NCBI GenBank assembly: GCA_041309225.1
Contig: JBFYZZ010000152.1
Coordinates: 14,293-78,292 of the forward strand
From: JAFGLY01 sp041309225
Lineage (GTDB): Bacteria; Myxococcota_A; UBA796; JAFGLY01
Direction: 5' to 3'
DNA: 64,000 bases
A model generated the notes under the pieces. The model did not search any database and was not told the origin of the DNA. It was given only the letters and a program-made list of their open reading frames with translations. How positions within the stretch are numbered: position 1 is the stretch's first letter; each line of letters starts with the position of its first letter. Positions 29,566-41,100 of the stretch are shown in pieces. The position numbers and the translations under genes are program-made.

Positions 29566-30258
29566 ATGGTCCACGGTGTGGTGGTCGGCATCGTCACCGA
29601 CAACAAGGACCCGGCCAACTTCGGCCGGATCAAGGTCCGATTCCCGGTGGACAGCGACACGGACGTGGAGTCGGACTGGGTCCGCCGGATCTCGCCCATG
29701 GCCGGGAAGGACCGGGGACTCGCGATGATCCCCGACATCGGCACCGAGGTGATCCTCGGGTTCGCCTACGAGACGCTCACCCCCTACGTCCTCGGATCGG
29801 TCTACAACGGCGGGGACGACACGCCGGATCCGTACAAGAACGAGGACGGGCACGACGACCACCGGCGCTTCTGGTCGCGCGCGTCGCACCGCGTGGACTT
29901 CGACGACACCCAGGGCGCCGAGAAGGTCACGATCGAAGCCACCTCGGAGAGCCAGGCCGTCACGGCCGAGCTCGACGCGAAGGAGGGCACGCTCACGGCC
30001 AAGGCCAAGGGGGACGTCACCCTCGAGGCCGGCGGCAGCCTCACGTTCAAGTGCCAGGAGCTCACGATCGAGGCCGGCGGCGCGGTCTCGCTCAAAGCCA
30101 GCGGGGAGGCGGTGTACGACTCCGGGGGCGGCGCCACCTGGCAGGCCACGGGGGCCGCCGCCCTCAAGGGGAGCATGGTCAACATGAACACCGGCGGCGG
30201 CGGCAGCGCCCAGGCCCCGCCTCCCACCCCCGAGCACAAGCACCCCCCGGTGACGTAG
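29566..30258 (+). CDS. gp5/VgrG-like spike protein, second copy
   Basis: 230 residues, starting 8 bp after the first copy. It has the same OB-fold (GVVVGIVTDNKDPANFGRIKV, WVRRISPMAG, LAMIPDIGTEVILGF, YVLGSVYNG) and a repetitive C-terminal needle, but differs clearly in sequence, so the duplication is old. It ends in a Gly-rich stretch and PTPEHKHPPVT, the His/Pro-rich tail typical of spike proteins that receive a PAAR tip or cargo. AGGGG precedes the ATG. Together the two could form a hetero-trimeric or alternative spike. Confidence 0.88.
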   Translation: MVHGVVVGIVTDNKDPANFGRIKVRFPVDSDTDVESDWVRRISPMAGKDRGLAMIPDIGTEVILGFAYETLTPYVLGSVYNGGDDTPDPYKNEDGHDDHRRFWSRASHRVDFDDTQGAEKVTIEATSESQAVTAELDAKEGTLTAKAKGDVTLEAGGSLTFKCQELTIEAGGAVSLKASGEAVYDSGGGATWQATGAAALKGSMVNMNTGGGGSAQAPPPTPEHKHPPVT

Positions 30259-30324
30259 GCGCCTCCTCGCAGGGAGCGCGACGCCCGGCTACCCCTGCGG
30301 GTGACCTCGGGAGCGAGGTGCGGC

Positions 30325-30978
30325 ATGCCCGACCCCAAGCAGAGCGATCTCCTCCTCGCCCGCGTCCGGGACGGCCTCAAGCGGCGGGGTTGGACCACCG
30401 CCGTCCTGGCCTCCAGGGTGGGGATGGAGCGCGGTCGGCTGAGGCGGATCCTGGCAGGGCGCGAGCCGCTCACGGTGGACGAGTTCGGTGCCATCGTGGA
30501 GGCGATGGCGCTGACGCCCGAGGAGATGGGCCTGCCGGCGGGGCTGGCTGCGGGGGAGGCGGCCGGGTCCGCGCCCGAGCCGCCGGACGCCCCGGCGCCG
30601 GACGCCCCCTGGGTGCCCGATCCCGACGGCATCCAGGCCGAGCAGTGCCTCCGCCTGGGCTTCACGTGCGGCATCGATCTGCTGTTCCACGCCCGGACCG
30701 CGGAGCTCGAGGGCAGCGGGGTCCCCCGGGCGATCCTGGCCCGCTTCCCAGAGCGGGTGCCGATCCGTCTCGACGCGGCCTACCATCCCCACAACCGGCC
30801 CCGGTACCTGCCCGAGGGCCTGGAGCTCCGCCTGTCCTTTGACGGCGTGGCCACGTGCCTGTTCCCCTGGTCCTCCATCGAGCAGGTGGTCTTCCTCGTC
30901 GAGCGTCCGGAGCCCGCCGTGGAGCCGGAGCCCCCGGCGCCGGGCGGCCCGCCGAGACTCAGACTGGTGACGTCCTGA
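30325..30978 (+). CDS. XRE-type HTH protein with SspB-like C-terminal domain
   Basis: 217 residues. Residues about 10-65 form a Cro/C1-type HTH (LKRRGWTTAVLASRVGMERGRLRRIL). After a Pro/Ala linker, the C-terminal 100 residues (ERVPIRLDA, YLPEGLELRLSFDGVATC, LFPWSSIEQVVF) resemble the SspB adaptor fold, in which a PW-[SA]-[AS]-[IV] strand closes the barrel; the match is moderate. It ends in a Pro-rich tail and LRLVTS, in the style of SspB XB tails that dock ClpX. ATG 30325 has GAGGTG at 5 bp. It follows the spike genes by 66 bp on the same strand. Confidence 0.55.
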   Translation: MPDPKQSDLLLARVRDGLKRRGWTTAVLASRVGMERGRLRRILAGREPLTVDEFGAIVEAMALTPEEMGLPAGLAAGEAAGSAPEPPDAPAPDAPWVPDPDGIQAEQCLRLGFTCGIDLLFHARTAELEGSGVPRAILARFPERVPIRLDAAYHPHNRPRYLPEGLELRLSFDGVATCLFPWSSIEQVVFLVERPEPAVEPEPPAPGGPPRLRLVTS

Positions 30979-31016
30979 CCGGCGGCCCGGGCAGGACACG
31001 GGAGGGGCGTGACCGG

Positions 31017-31829
31017 CTACTCCGCGATGTCCACGTTCCCGGACTCGTCCACGGTCAGGGGCACGTCGCCGAACGGGGTGTCCACGTTGGTGACGGCATC
31101 GAGGCCGATCCGGACCGAGTCGCCCGTGAGGACGTCGTAGAGGGCTGAGATCACGCTCAGGTTGTCGATCGTGATGGGGAGCGGGACCACCCCGAGGGTG
31201 GCCCCCTCCACGCCGCCCAGATCGAGGAGGCCCGACGCCGCCTCGGTGCCCGCGAGCGAGACGGTGTAGTCGAAGTCGTTGAACCAGAGGGTGGAGCCGT
31301 GGTCGTTGTCGATGTCGAGGTCCAGCGCGAGCTCGATTGCGGAGAGCGTGAGGGACTCCACGCGGAGCTCCCCGAGGTCGATCGTGGGGGTGCGCAGGGC
31401 CGGGAAGTCGCCCCCCGCGTCGTAGGGCAGGTCCACCGCCCCTACGGGCGTGTCGAAGCCGAACGACCCGGTGAGGGCGAAGGGGACGGCGTCGTCGCCC
31501 CGCACCGCCTGGACCAGCTCGTAGACGCTCTCGAAGAGGAGGTCCACGGGGAGGGCCAGCTCGCTCGCGTCGTCGGCCAGGAGCACGAGTCCGTCGGGGT
31601 CGTCCCCGGAGAGGAGCTCCACGCCGCCGAGCGCGAGGCTGTAGTCGAACCGGGCGAGGGGGACCTCCACCGGGTTCGGGTTGTCCACGAGGAACACGAA
31701 GTCGGTGCTCACCTGCGTCCAGTTCACCGACTGCACGTCGAGGCGGTCGAACGTCACGGTGGGCAGGTAGGGATCGAGTTCGGAGCACCCTGAGAGGAGG
31801 GCGAGGAGGGGCAGCAGGCGATGGGACAC
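31017..31829 (-). CDS. LEA14-like (WHy domain) lipoprotein
   Basis: 270 residues. The signal ends in the lipobox LLSGC, so the mature protein is lipid-anchored. Two tandem WHy/LEA_2 domains are seen: the first has the signature DNPNPVEVPLARFDYSLALGGVELLSG, the second DIDNDHGSTLWFNDFDYTVSLAGTEAASG. Such domains occur in desiccation- and stress-related proteins in plants, archaea and many bacteria. The GTG at 31829 is chosen for its GGGAGG and the lipobox at the right distance; an ATG 13 codons upstream lies within the promoter region. Confidence 0.85.
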   Translation of the reverse strand: MSHRLLPLLALLSGCSELDPYLPTVTFDRLDVQSVNWTQVSTDFVFLVDNPNPVEVPLARFDYSLALGGVELLSGDDPDGLVLLADDASELALPVDLLFESVYELVQAVRGDDAVPFALTGSFGFDTPVGAVDLPYDAGGDFPALRTPTIDLGELRVESLTLSAIELALDLDIDNDHGSTLWFNDFDYTVSLAGTEAASGLLDLGGVEGATLGVVPLPITIDNLSVISALYDVLTGDSVRIGLDAVTNVDTPFGDVPLTVDESGNVDIAE

Positions 31830-31855
31830 GGAGCCTCCCGGGAGACAGGAAGCGC

Positions 31856-31885
31856 AGGATAGCGCCACGGCGGCACGGCCGACAA
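31856..31885 (-). promoter_or_regulatory. Promoter of the LEA14-like gene
   Basis: Minus strand TTGTCG (31885-31880), 18-bp spacer, TATCCT (31861-31856), 27 bp upstream of the GTG start. Confidence 0.5.
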
Positions 31886-31983
31886 GGGCAACGTACCCGA
31901 CGGCCGCTGGCCGGATGTCGTGACGCTACCTGTGCTTCCGTGGAGCTGCACCTCTGCGCCCGCATCTCCGCCACCCCGCTCCG

Positions 31984-33318
31984 TCAGGCGCCGATGGGGA
32001 GCCCGGCGATCACGAGCGTGCAGGCGTCCACGGCCCCGTAGCGCCCGTGGTCGGAGGCGATCTCCACCACGCGGCCGAGGAGGTCGCGCAGCGGGACGGA
32101 GAGCGACACCCCGAGGAGCCCCCCCTCGGCCTGGTGATCCCGGTAGACGAGGACGTCGCAGGCCGTCTCCAGCCGGCCCGTGGCGATGTCCACGGGATCG
32201 GGGCGGTGGAAGTTGTCGAGCACCACGTACTCGCGGAGGTCCATGCCGATGGCGTTCCGCGTGCGGCTGCCCGGTCGGATTACGAGGTTGGAGGGGCGCA
32301 CCTCGGTGCCGACGGTGTGCCCGGTGGGCGCGAGGCCCCGTGCCCGGGCCGTCCACGGATCCACGAAGAGGCCCGCGATCAGGCCCTCCCGGAGGACCAC
32401 GACCGGTGCGGGGGGGACCCCGCGGTCGTCGAACGAGCGGCTCTCGAGCGCACCGGGCAGGCCCGGATCGTCGATGACGTGCAGGAGGGGGCTCGCGAGT
32501 CGCTGGCCGAGGAGCCCGGCCACGAAGGACCGGCCTCCGAACACCGCCGGCGCGGCGAAGGCGGGTGCCATGGCGTTCACGAGGTGAGCGGTGCACGAGG
32601 GGCGCACGAGGATCGGCACCACGGTGCCGAAGGGCCGCGCCGGCTGGTGGAGGATGGCGAGGCGGCGCCCCAGCTCGAGGCCGAAGGGCACCGCGGCCAG
32701 GTTGGCGAACTGCCGGGTGGCGATCTCGCGGTGGTGAGCGCGTCCGGACGGCCCCATGCGGGCCGTGACGCGGGCGCGGTACCGGGTGGATCGCTCGTCG
32801 GCCGCGGTACCGCGCGTGCTGGCGAAGGCACGCAGGAGCCGGGCCTCCTCGTACACCACGGACTCCACCACGAGGCCCGGATCGACCTCCCGGCAGCCGT
32901 GCGCGTTGGCCTCCACGACCTCCAGGCGATCCTCCATGCCGAGGGAGCGGTTGCGGCGGTCCTCCAGGGCCCGGCCCCGCGGATCGAGGTCGACCTTGTC
33001 CGCCGGGGCCGCGTGAGGATCCGGGGGGGCCTCCCTGGCCACAGCCAGGGCGGCATCCAACCGGCCCTCGGCGCGATCGAGCAGGACCGCGGCTTCGAGG
33101 GGACCCGGCATGAAGGCCTCGAACGGTGCACTGCGGCCACCCGCCAGGTAGACGCGGCCCACGATACGGGTCGCGACCTCGTCATCCGGCGGGGACACCC
33201 GGCCGTCGCGCCAGGCGAACGACAGGGAGTCGCCCTCCACGAGAAGGGCCTCGGCCCCCCGGGCTCCCTTCCGGACCGAGGCATCCATGAGGCGGGCGAG
33301 GAGGACGGGCGCGTCCAT
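31984..33318 (-). CDS. TldD/PmbA family protein, PmbA (TldE)-like
   Basis: 444 residues. The conserved C-terminal block of the family is present: LVNAMAPAFAAPAVFGGRSFVAGLLGQ, then ESRSFDDRGVP and GHTVGTEVRPSNLVI. No HExxxH motif is seen, so this is the non-catalytic PmbA/TldE-type subunit rather than the metalloprotease TldD. In E. coli TldD/TldE process modified peptides and degrade unfolded ones. No tldD partner lies next to it. ATG has GGAGGT 5 bp upstream. Two Cys (in RPSCTAHL and ETACDVL) are of unknown meaning. Confidence 0.88.
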   Translation of the reverse strand: MDAPVLLARLMDASVRKGARGAEALLVEGDSLSFAWRDGRVSPPDDEVATRIVGRVYLAGGRSAPFEAFMPGPLEAAVLLDRAEGRLDAALAVAREAPPDPHAAPADKVDLDPRGRALEDRRNRSLGMEDRLEVVEANAHGCREVDPGLVVESVVYEEARLLRAFASTRGTAADERSTRYRARVTARMGPSGRAHHREIATRQFANLAAVPFGLELGRRLAILHQPARPFGTVVPILVRPSCTAHLVNAMAPAFAAPAVFGGRSFVAGLLGQRLASPLLHVIDDPGLPGALESRSFDDRGVPPAPVVVLREGLIAGLFVDPWTARARGLAPTGHTVGTEVRPSNLVIRPGSRTRNAIGMDLREYVVLDNFHRPDPVDIATGRLETACDVLVYRDHQAEGGLLGVSLSVPLRDLLGRVVEIASDHGRYGAVDACTLVIAGLPIGA

Positions 33319-33419
33319 GCGTGACCTCCGGGGCGCGCGGGGCGGTGGGCCACCGCGGGGAGGGGAGATAATGCGGGCCGCACCGGCCGTGCACCCCGAC
33401 GTTCTCCCCAGGAGTCGCG

Positions 33420-34301
33420 ATGCGGAACCGCGAACGCCGTCCCCGAAGGCTCGGAGCGCTGTTCCTGGTCCTCCTCGGCCCCGCCCTGCTCGCGGCCGCT
33501 CCGCCGGTCCAACCCGAGCGCATCGTGGCGGTGGGCGATCTCCACGGCGACGCCGTCGCCGCCCGCACGGCGCTCGGCCTCGCGGGCCTGGTGGGGCCCG
33601 ACGACCGCTGGCGGGGCGGGCAGACGGTCCTCGTCCAGACGGGCGACGTGATGGACCGGGCGGACGACGTCCGCACCCTCATCGACCTCCTCGACCGCCT
33701 CGAGGAGGAGGCCGAGGCGGCGGGCGGCCGCGTCGTCGCGCTCCTGGGCAACCACGAGATCATGAACCTGAAGGGCGACTTCCTGTCGGTGACCGCCGGC
33801 GATCGGGCCGCCTTCGGGGGCGCGGAGGCCCGGCGGCAGGCCCTCTCGGCCGGCGGTGCGTACGGACGCCGACTGAGGAGCCTCGACGCCGTCGTGCAGA
33901 TCGGCGACACGGTCTTCGTGCACGCCGGCATCGGCCGGGCCTGGGCCTCCCTGGGGGTGGCGGGCATCAACGACGCCGTCCATCGGGCCCTCGCCGCGGG
34001 GGGAGGCCCCGTCCTGGAGCGGGACGGGCCGCTCTGGTACCGGGGCTACTTCCGGAACGACGAGGCCCAGGCCTGTGCCGAGGCTTCGGAGGTGCTCCGG
34101 ACGCTCGGCGCTCGGCGCATGGTCATGGGTCATACGGTGCAGGACGGCGGCCGCCCGGTCGCCCGGTGCAAGGGCGCCATCGTGGGCATCGACACGGGGG
34201 CCTCCCAGGCCCTGCGGGGCCGGCCCTCCGCCCTGGAGATCCTCCGGGGCGACGCCCGGGCCCTCGTACCCGAGGGCGTGGTGGACCTGCCGGATCCCTG
34301 A
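33420..34301 (+). CDS. Exported PPP-type metallophosphatase (Shewanella-like)
   Basis: 293 residues with a signal peptide (LGALFLVLLGPALLAAA). Metal-binding motifs of the calcineurin fold are complete: GDLHGD (39-44), GDVMDR (75-80), GNHE (110-113), then VHAG near 163 and MGHTVQ near 238. These are the hallmarks of Shewanella-like serine/threonine/tyrosine phosphatases. An export signal places it in the periplasm. It ends one base before the convergent transporter stop. Substrate unknown. Confidence 0.9.
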   Translation: MRNRERRPRRLGALFLVLLGPALLAAAPPVQPERIVAVGDLHGDAVAARTALGLAGLVGPDDRWRGGQTVLVQTGDVMDRADDVRTLIDLLDRLEEEAEAAGGRVVALLGNHEIMNLKGDFLSVTAGDRAAFGGAEARRQALSAGGAYGRRLRSLDAVVQIGDTVFVHAGIGRAWASLGVAGINDAVHRALAAGGGPVLERDGPLWYRGYFRNDEAQACAEASEVLRTLGARRMVMGHTVQDGGRPVARCKGAIVGIDTGASQALRGRPSALEILRGDARALVPEGVVDLPDP

Positions 34302-34302
34302 A

Positions 34303-35577
34303 TCAGGCCGCCTTCCGGGCCGGCTTCACCATCGCGATGATGCCCGTGGCCACGAGGCAGAGGATGCCGCAGATCGTGAACGCCAGGGGGAAGTTCTTGA
34401 GGTCGCCGAGCTTGCCGCCCAGGATGGGGCCGAAGATGCCACCGATGCCGTAGGCGAGGAAGACCCAGCCGTAGTTCTGGCCGACGAACCGGTTGCCGAA
34501 CGTGTCGGACGTGATGGCAGGGAAGAGCGCGAAGTTGCCGCCGAAGTTGAAGCCGATGAGGACGGCGAACAGGTAGAGCGTGGCCGGCGTGCCGGCCATC
34601 CACTGGAACAGGATGACGAACACGCCCTGGGTGGCGTACATGACCACGAGCGCGGTCTTCCGCCCGATACGGTCACTCACCATCCCCCAGAGGATACGGC
34701 CCATGCCGTTCGCCAGGGCGAAGAAGACGCCCATGGCCATGGTCGCGACGGCGCTCGCAGTCGCCGTGTCCATCCCGCGGGCCTGGAGGGCGTCCATCGG
34801 GAAGAGCTTCATCAGGCCGATGCTCATGAGGCCGGCCGAGGCGCCGCAGGCGAAGGTCAGGAGGATCATGTAGTACTGGGGCGTTCGGAGCATCTCGGAC
34901 GAGGTGAAGTCCAGGGCGCCCGCGGCAGGCGCGCCGGTGGCCCCGGCCACCGGGGGATTCCAGCCTTCGGGCTTCCATCCATCTGGCGGCCACCGCATCC
35001 AGATGGCACCGACGAGGCAGACCAGGGCGTAGGTGACGCCGTAGACCATCCAGGTCCGGTCGAGGCCGAGGGTGGCGAGGAAGTGGCCGCCCCCGAGCTT
35101 GCCCAGCGAGTCGGCGAGGGTCATCCACAGGGTGGACCCGAACCCGAACCCCGCCACGGCAAGGCCCGACACGAGGCCCTTCTTGTCCGGGAACCAGCGC
35201 ATGCCGACCGCGATCGGGACGACGTACCCGAGCCCGATCCCGCTGCCGCCCACCACGCCCACCAGGAGGAGGGTGGACCAGAAGTGGGTGCCGCCCAGGA
35301 GGCCCGCCAGGAAGTAGCCGCCGCCGAGGACCAGGCCGCCGGCGATGGCCAGTCTCCGTGGACCGACCTTGGGCATCATGCGACCCGCGATCACCATCAC
35401 GATGGCGAAGAAGGCCAGCCCGGCCGAGAACACCCACTGGGTCTCGGTCTTGGACCACCCGGCCTCGGTCAGGACCTTCGTGTACACCGACCAGGCGTAG
35501 ATGGCTCCCAGGCAGAACTGGATCAGGATGGCGCCGACCACGACCAGCCAGCGGTTCTGGACCTTCTGTACCGACAC
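34303..35577 (-). CDS. MFS transporter, oxalate/formate antiporter family
   Basis: 424 residues with 12 predicted membrane helices and a central cytoplasmic loop. Family markers: LGAIYAWSVY in helix 1, GRMMPKVGPRR after helix 2, GLGYVVPIAVGMRWFPDKKGLVSGLAVAGFG in helices 4-5, and SDRIGRKTALV in the second half. OFA members carry small carboxylates such as oxalate, formate or lactate. The start is GTG with GGAGGT 4 bp upstream. It lies downstream of acs on the same strand, so acetate or a related carboxylate is a reasonable guess for its substrate. Confidence 0.9.
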   Translation of the reverse strand: MSVQKVQNRWLVVVGAILIQFCLGAIYAWSVYTKVLTEAGWSKTETQWVFSAGLAFFAIVMVIAGRMMPKVGPRRLAIAGGLVLGGGYFLAGLLGGTHFWSTLLLVGVVGGSGIGLGYVVPIAVGMRWFPDKKGLVSGLAVAGFGFGSTLWMTLADSLGKLGGGHFLATLGLDRTWMVYGVTYALVCLVGAIWMRWPPDGWKPEGWNPPVAGATGAPAAGALDFTSSEMLRTPQYYMILLTFACGASAGLMSIGLMKLFPMDALQARGMDTATASAVATMAMGVFFALANGMGRILWGMVSDRIGRKTALVVMYATQGVFVILFQWMAGTPATLYLFAVLIGFNFGGNFALFPAITSDTFGNRFVGQNYGWVFLAYGIGGIFGPILGGKLGDLKNFPLAFTICGILCLVATGIIAMVKPARKAA

Positions 35578-35715
35578 GGTGACCTCCGGAGGAACGGGAT
35601 GCAGCTCGAGCGTGGAGAAGGGGCTCAGCTACCCCGATCCGCTCGCCGATTCAAAGCGATCGTGGCGGGTTGCCCGCGGGATTCGAGCCCTTGCACACCC
35701 CGCTCCCGAACGCAC

Positions 35716-35749
35716 GGAGGCTGCGGCCCCTCGCGGGACCGCAGCCTCC
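35716..35749 (-). terminator. Terminator of acs
   Basis: A perfect 11-bp stem GGAGGCTGCGG / CCGCAGCCTCC with a 12-base loop starts 14 bp after the acs stop. It would uncouple acs from the transporter gene further downstream. No U-tract. Confidence 0.7.
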
Positions 35750-35763
35750 AGGAGATCCATGGG

Positions 35764-37755
<1,992 letters not shown>

Positions 37756-38150
37756 GCCGCTTCCTCTTGGTGGGGGTTTTTTCGGAAAGTCATCTTTGAA
37801 GCCCAGAAATACGCCTTCTAGTCCATCCGGGCCTGGGGACGGGTAAAAGGCTCGTCCGTTATCTCCCGCTCCCCGTGCCGTCAAGGATCGAGCGGCCCGT
37901 AGAATGCCCGTCGGCATCGGATGCGGCGCAGGTTCGGTTCGGATCGTCGGAGGGGACGGCCCGGGGGGGCGTTCGGGGAGTGGCCGGGTGCCGGGCGTGG
38001 AGCGGAAGGCGAGCCCCGTTCCACCCACCCGCTGCGGCCCCCCCCCCGGAGAGTGCGTGGCTGACGGCACGGCACGGGAATCGGGCGGTCGCCCTGCCCG
38101 CTTGCCTGGGCCGTCCCGTGGGGTATGGGACACGGGACCCGGCGTCCTCC
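37756..38150. other. Divergent intergenic region between acs and the PBP gene
   Basis: 395 bp without a credible gene; open frames here have no coding bias. The acs side (37770-37830) is locally AT-rich, with a T6 run. On the minus strand TTGACG (37884-37879), 17 bp, TAACGG (37861-37856) is a possible acs promoter about 100 bp from its ATG. No clear plus-strand promoter for the PBP gene was found. Confidence 0.5.
37856..37884 (-). promoter_or_regulatory. Possible acs promoter
   Basis: TTGACG (37884-37879) with TAACGG after 17 bp; the overlapping GATAAC is a better -10 by sequence but has only 15-bp spacing. Confidence 0.35.
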
Positions 38151-41100
38151 ATGGCCCTGAAGATCACCTGCCCCGCGTGCGGGATCGCCTACACGCTCCG
38201 GGACCCGCTCCCGGCGCCCGGGACCGTGCTCCACTGCCGGTGCGGGCAGGCCATGGCGGTGCGGTACCCGCCGGGGGTTCTCCGCCCGCCGGTGCAGGAC
38301 GAGGAGCCCACGCGCCCCACCGAGCCCGCCACGGCGCCCACGAGTGCCCGGGAGAGGCCGGTGGTGGCCCCGCCACCCCGTCCCTCCCCTCCACCCCCTC
38401 CTCCGCCCCGATCGGCGGCGCGTCCCCCGCCATCGCCCATGCCGCCGCGGCCGGCGGCGCGTCCCCCCCCAACCCCCGTGCCGGAGCGCCGCCGATCCGG
38501 GCGTCGGGCCCTCCGGGCGCTCCTGGCGATCCCCGTGCTCGTCGCCCTCGGGATCCTGGCGATCGTCACGGTCTTCTGGTGGCTCGGACGGGACCTCCCC
38601 ACGCTCGGGACCCTCGCCACGTACCGGCCGCCCACGGTCACGGTGGTCTACGACGTCGAGGGGCGCCTGTTGGGCGAGATCTACGAAAAGCGGCGCTATG
38701 TCGTCCCGCTCGAGCAGATCCCCGGGCACGTCCAGGACGCCTTCGTGGCGTCGGAGGACGCCTCCTTCTGGACGCACGGCGGGGTCGACCCGATGGGCAT
38801 CGTGCGGGCCGTGGGCCGCAACGCCTTGCGGTTCAAGAAGGCGCAGGGCGCCTCCACCATCACGCAGCAGGTGGCGCGCAACTTCCTCCTGTCCAGCGAA
38901 AAGCGCTACTCCAGGAAGATCAGGGAGATCATCCTCGCCCGGCGCATCGAGCAGGCCTTTTCCAAGGAACGGATCCTCTACCTGTACCTCAACCAGATCT
39001 ACCTGGGATCCGGGGCCTACGGCGTGGAGGCGGCGGCCCGCACCTACTTCGACAAGCACGTCCAGGACCTCACGCTCGCCGAGGCCGCCATCCTGGCCGG
39101 CCTGCCCCAGCGCCCCAGCGACTACTCCCCCATGCGGGACTGGCAGGCCGCACGCACGCGGCAGGAGTACGTCCTCGACCAGATGCTGGACAAGGGCTTC
39201 ATCGACCGGGCCACCCGACAGGCGGCCCTCGACGCGGTGGTCCCGATCTCCCGGCGCCGCAACGAGTTCCTCGTCCAGGCCCCCTGGTTCACGGAGCACG
39301 TCCGGCGGTACCTGGTGGAGACCTACGGCTTCGACAAGGTCTACAACGACGGCCTCGAGGTCCGCAGCACCTGCGACCTCGACCTCCAGAAGGTCGCCCA
39401 GGAATCCGTCGTCCGGCGGGTCCTGGAGGCGGACAACCTCGTCGGCTGGCGCGGGCCGCTCGAGCACCTCGAGTCCGAGGAGGCCATCCGGGCCCGCCTC
39501 GACGCCGAGGAGCGGGCCCTGTGCGAGGCCTGGTCCGAGCGGAACCTGCGCGTGGCCGCCAGGGACGGTGGTCTGGGGGGCCACGATCCCGTGCCGGAGC
39601 GCTCGGTCCTGGAGGTCGGCGAGCGGTACACCGCGGTCGTCCTCGAGGCCCGCCAGAAGCACCTGGTGGTGGGCATCGGCGCCCACCGGGGCCTGGTCCC
39701 CCGCTCGTGGACGGCCTGGTCCTACAAGCCCGACGCATCTCGCATCGCCAAGTACCGCGAGCAGGACGACCTCACCCGGGCGTTCTCCCGGGGCGACGTC
39801 GTGGAGGTCACGGTGGAGGCGCTCTCCTCCGGGAGCGTGAAGGAGTTGGCCGGCTACGGAGAGGCGGGCCCGGGCCCCTTCGTGGCCGCCCGCATCTACC
39901 AGGCCCCGGCGCTCGAAGGCGCCTTCCTCCTGTGGCGCCTCTCGGACGGCGGCGTGCTGTCCATGGTAGGCGGGTACGACTTCGAGAAGACCGAGTTCAA
40001 CCGGGCGGTCCAGGCCCGACGGCAGGTGGGGTCCACCTTCAAGCCCATCGTGTACGCGGCCGCCATCGGCACCCGCGAGGTGAGCTCGGCCACCGTGATC
40101 CAGGACGCTCCGCTCGTCTTCAACACCCTCAACGACAAGCTCTGGAAGCCTTCCAACTACGGCGAGGAGTACCTGGGCAACATCACACTGCGCCGGGCGC
40201 TCCAGCTCTCGCGCAACGTCTGCACCGTGCGGGTGCTCGACCGGACCGGCCTGGAGCCGGTGTTCCAGCTGGCAGGTCCCAGGCTGCGGATCGGGTACGA
40301 CCGCCCCACCTGCAGCCGCACCCACATCCGCGAGGACGCCGAGTGCGGGGGCACCCGCACCCCGTCCCCGGTCAAGGGCATGTCCTGGTGTGAGGCGTGC
40401 GATCCCACGTCGTGCCCGCGCGTGGAACGGACCGACCGGATCACCTGCCTCGACGAGCCGGCAGTGGAGGGCGGTCGGACCTGGTGCCGGTCCTGCGACG
40501 TGAACCTGCGGGTCTGCCCCTGGATCCGGCTGGAGGAGATGCCCGCCGGCGATCCCTGCACCGACGCCCGCCAGGACGCCGAGGGCCGCACGGTGTGCCG
40601 CGTCTGCGACCTCTCGGTGGGCCTCGGATCCTCGTCGCTCACCATGGTCGAGCTGACCCGGGCCTACACCGCCTTCGCCACCGGCGGACAACTCGTGGAG
40701 CCGCACTGGATCGACCAGGTGGTGGACCGGGACGGCACCGTCATCGAGGCCTGGACGGCCCCCACGGCGTGGCCGGAGGCGCTGGAGCCCGGGGTGGCCA
40801 GCGTGGTGCACTGGATGCTGCGGGAGGTGGCCACCGGAGGCACCGCCGCGGCCACCAACCGCCTCGGGTTCGAGGTGGCGGGCAAGACCGGGACCACCAA
40901 CGACTTCTTCGACGCCTGGTTCGTGGGCTACAACCCCGAGATCATCGGGTGTTCCTGGGTTGGTTTCGACCAGCCGAAGTCCATGGGCCTCTCCTTCACG
41001 GGGGGCCACACCGCGCTGCCCATCTGGATGGACGTCCTGAAGGCGGCCGTCCCGAAAGCCGGGGCGCCGCGCTTCGGCCCCCTCACCGGCGTGGTCACCG

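Noticed and set aside
33361..33419. GATAAT at 33367 as -10 for the phosphatase gene
   Set aside because: Good hexamer, but no -35 of any quality at 16-18 bp.
35640..35705. A T-loop-like ATTCGAG segment resembling a tRNA
   Set aside because: Stems do not pair and no acceptor or anticodon arm can be formed.
37756..38150. Small open frames in the acs/PBP intergenic region
   Set aside because: They lack ribosome sites and protein-like composition.
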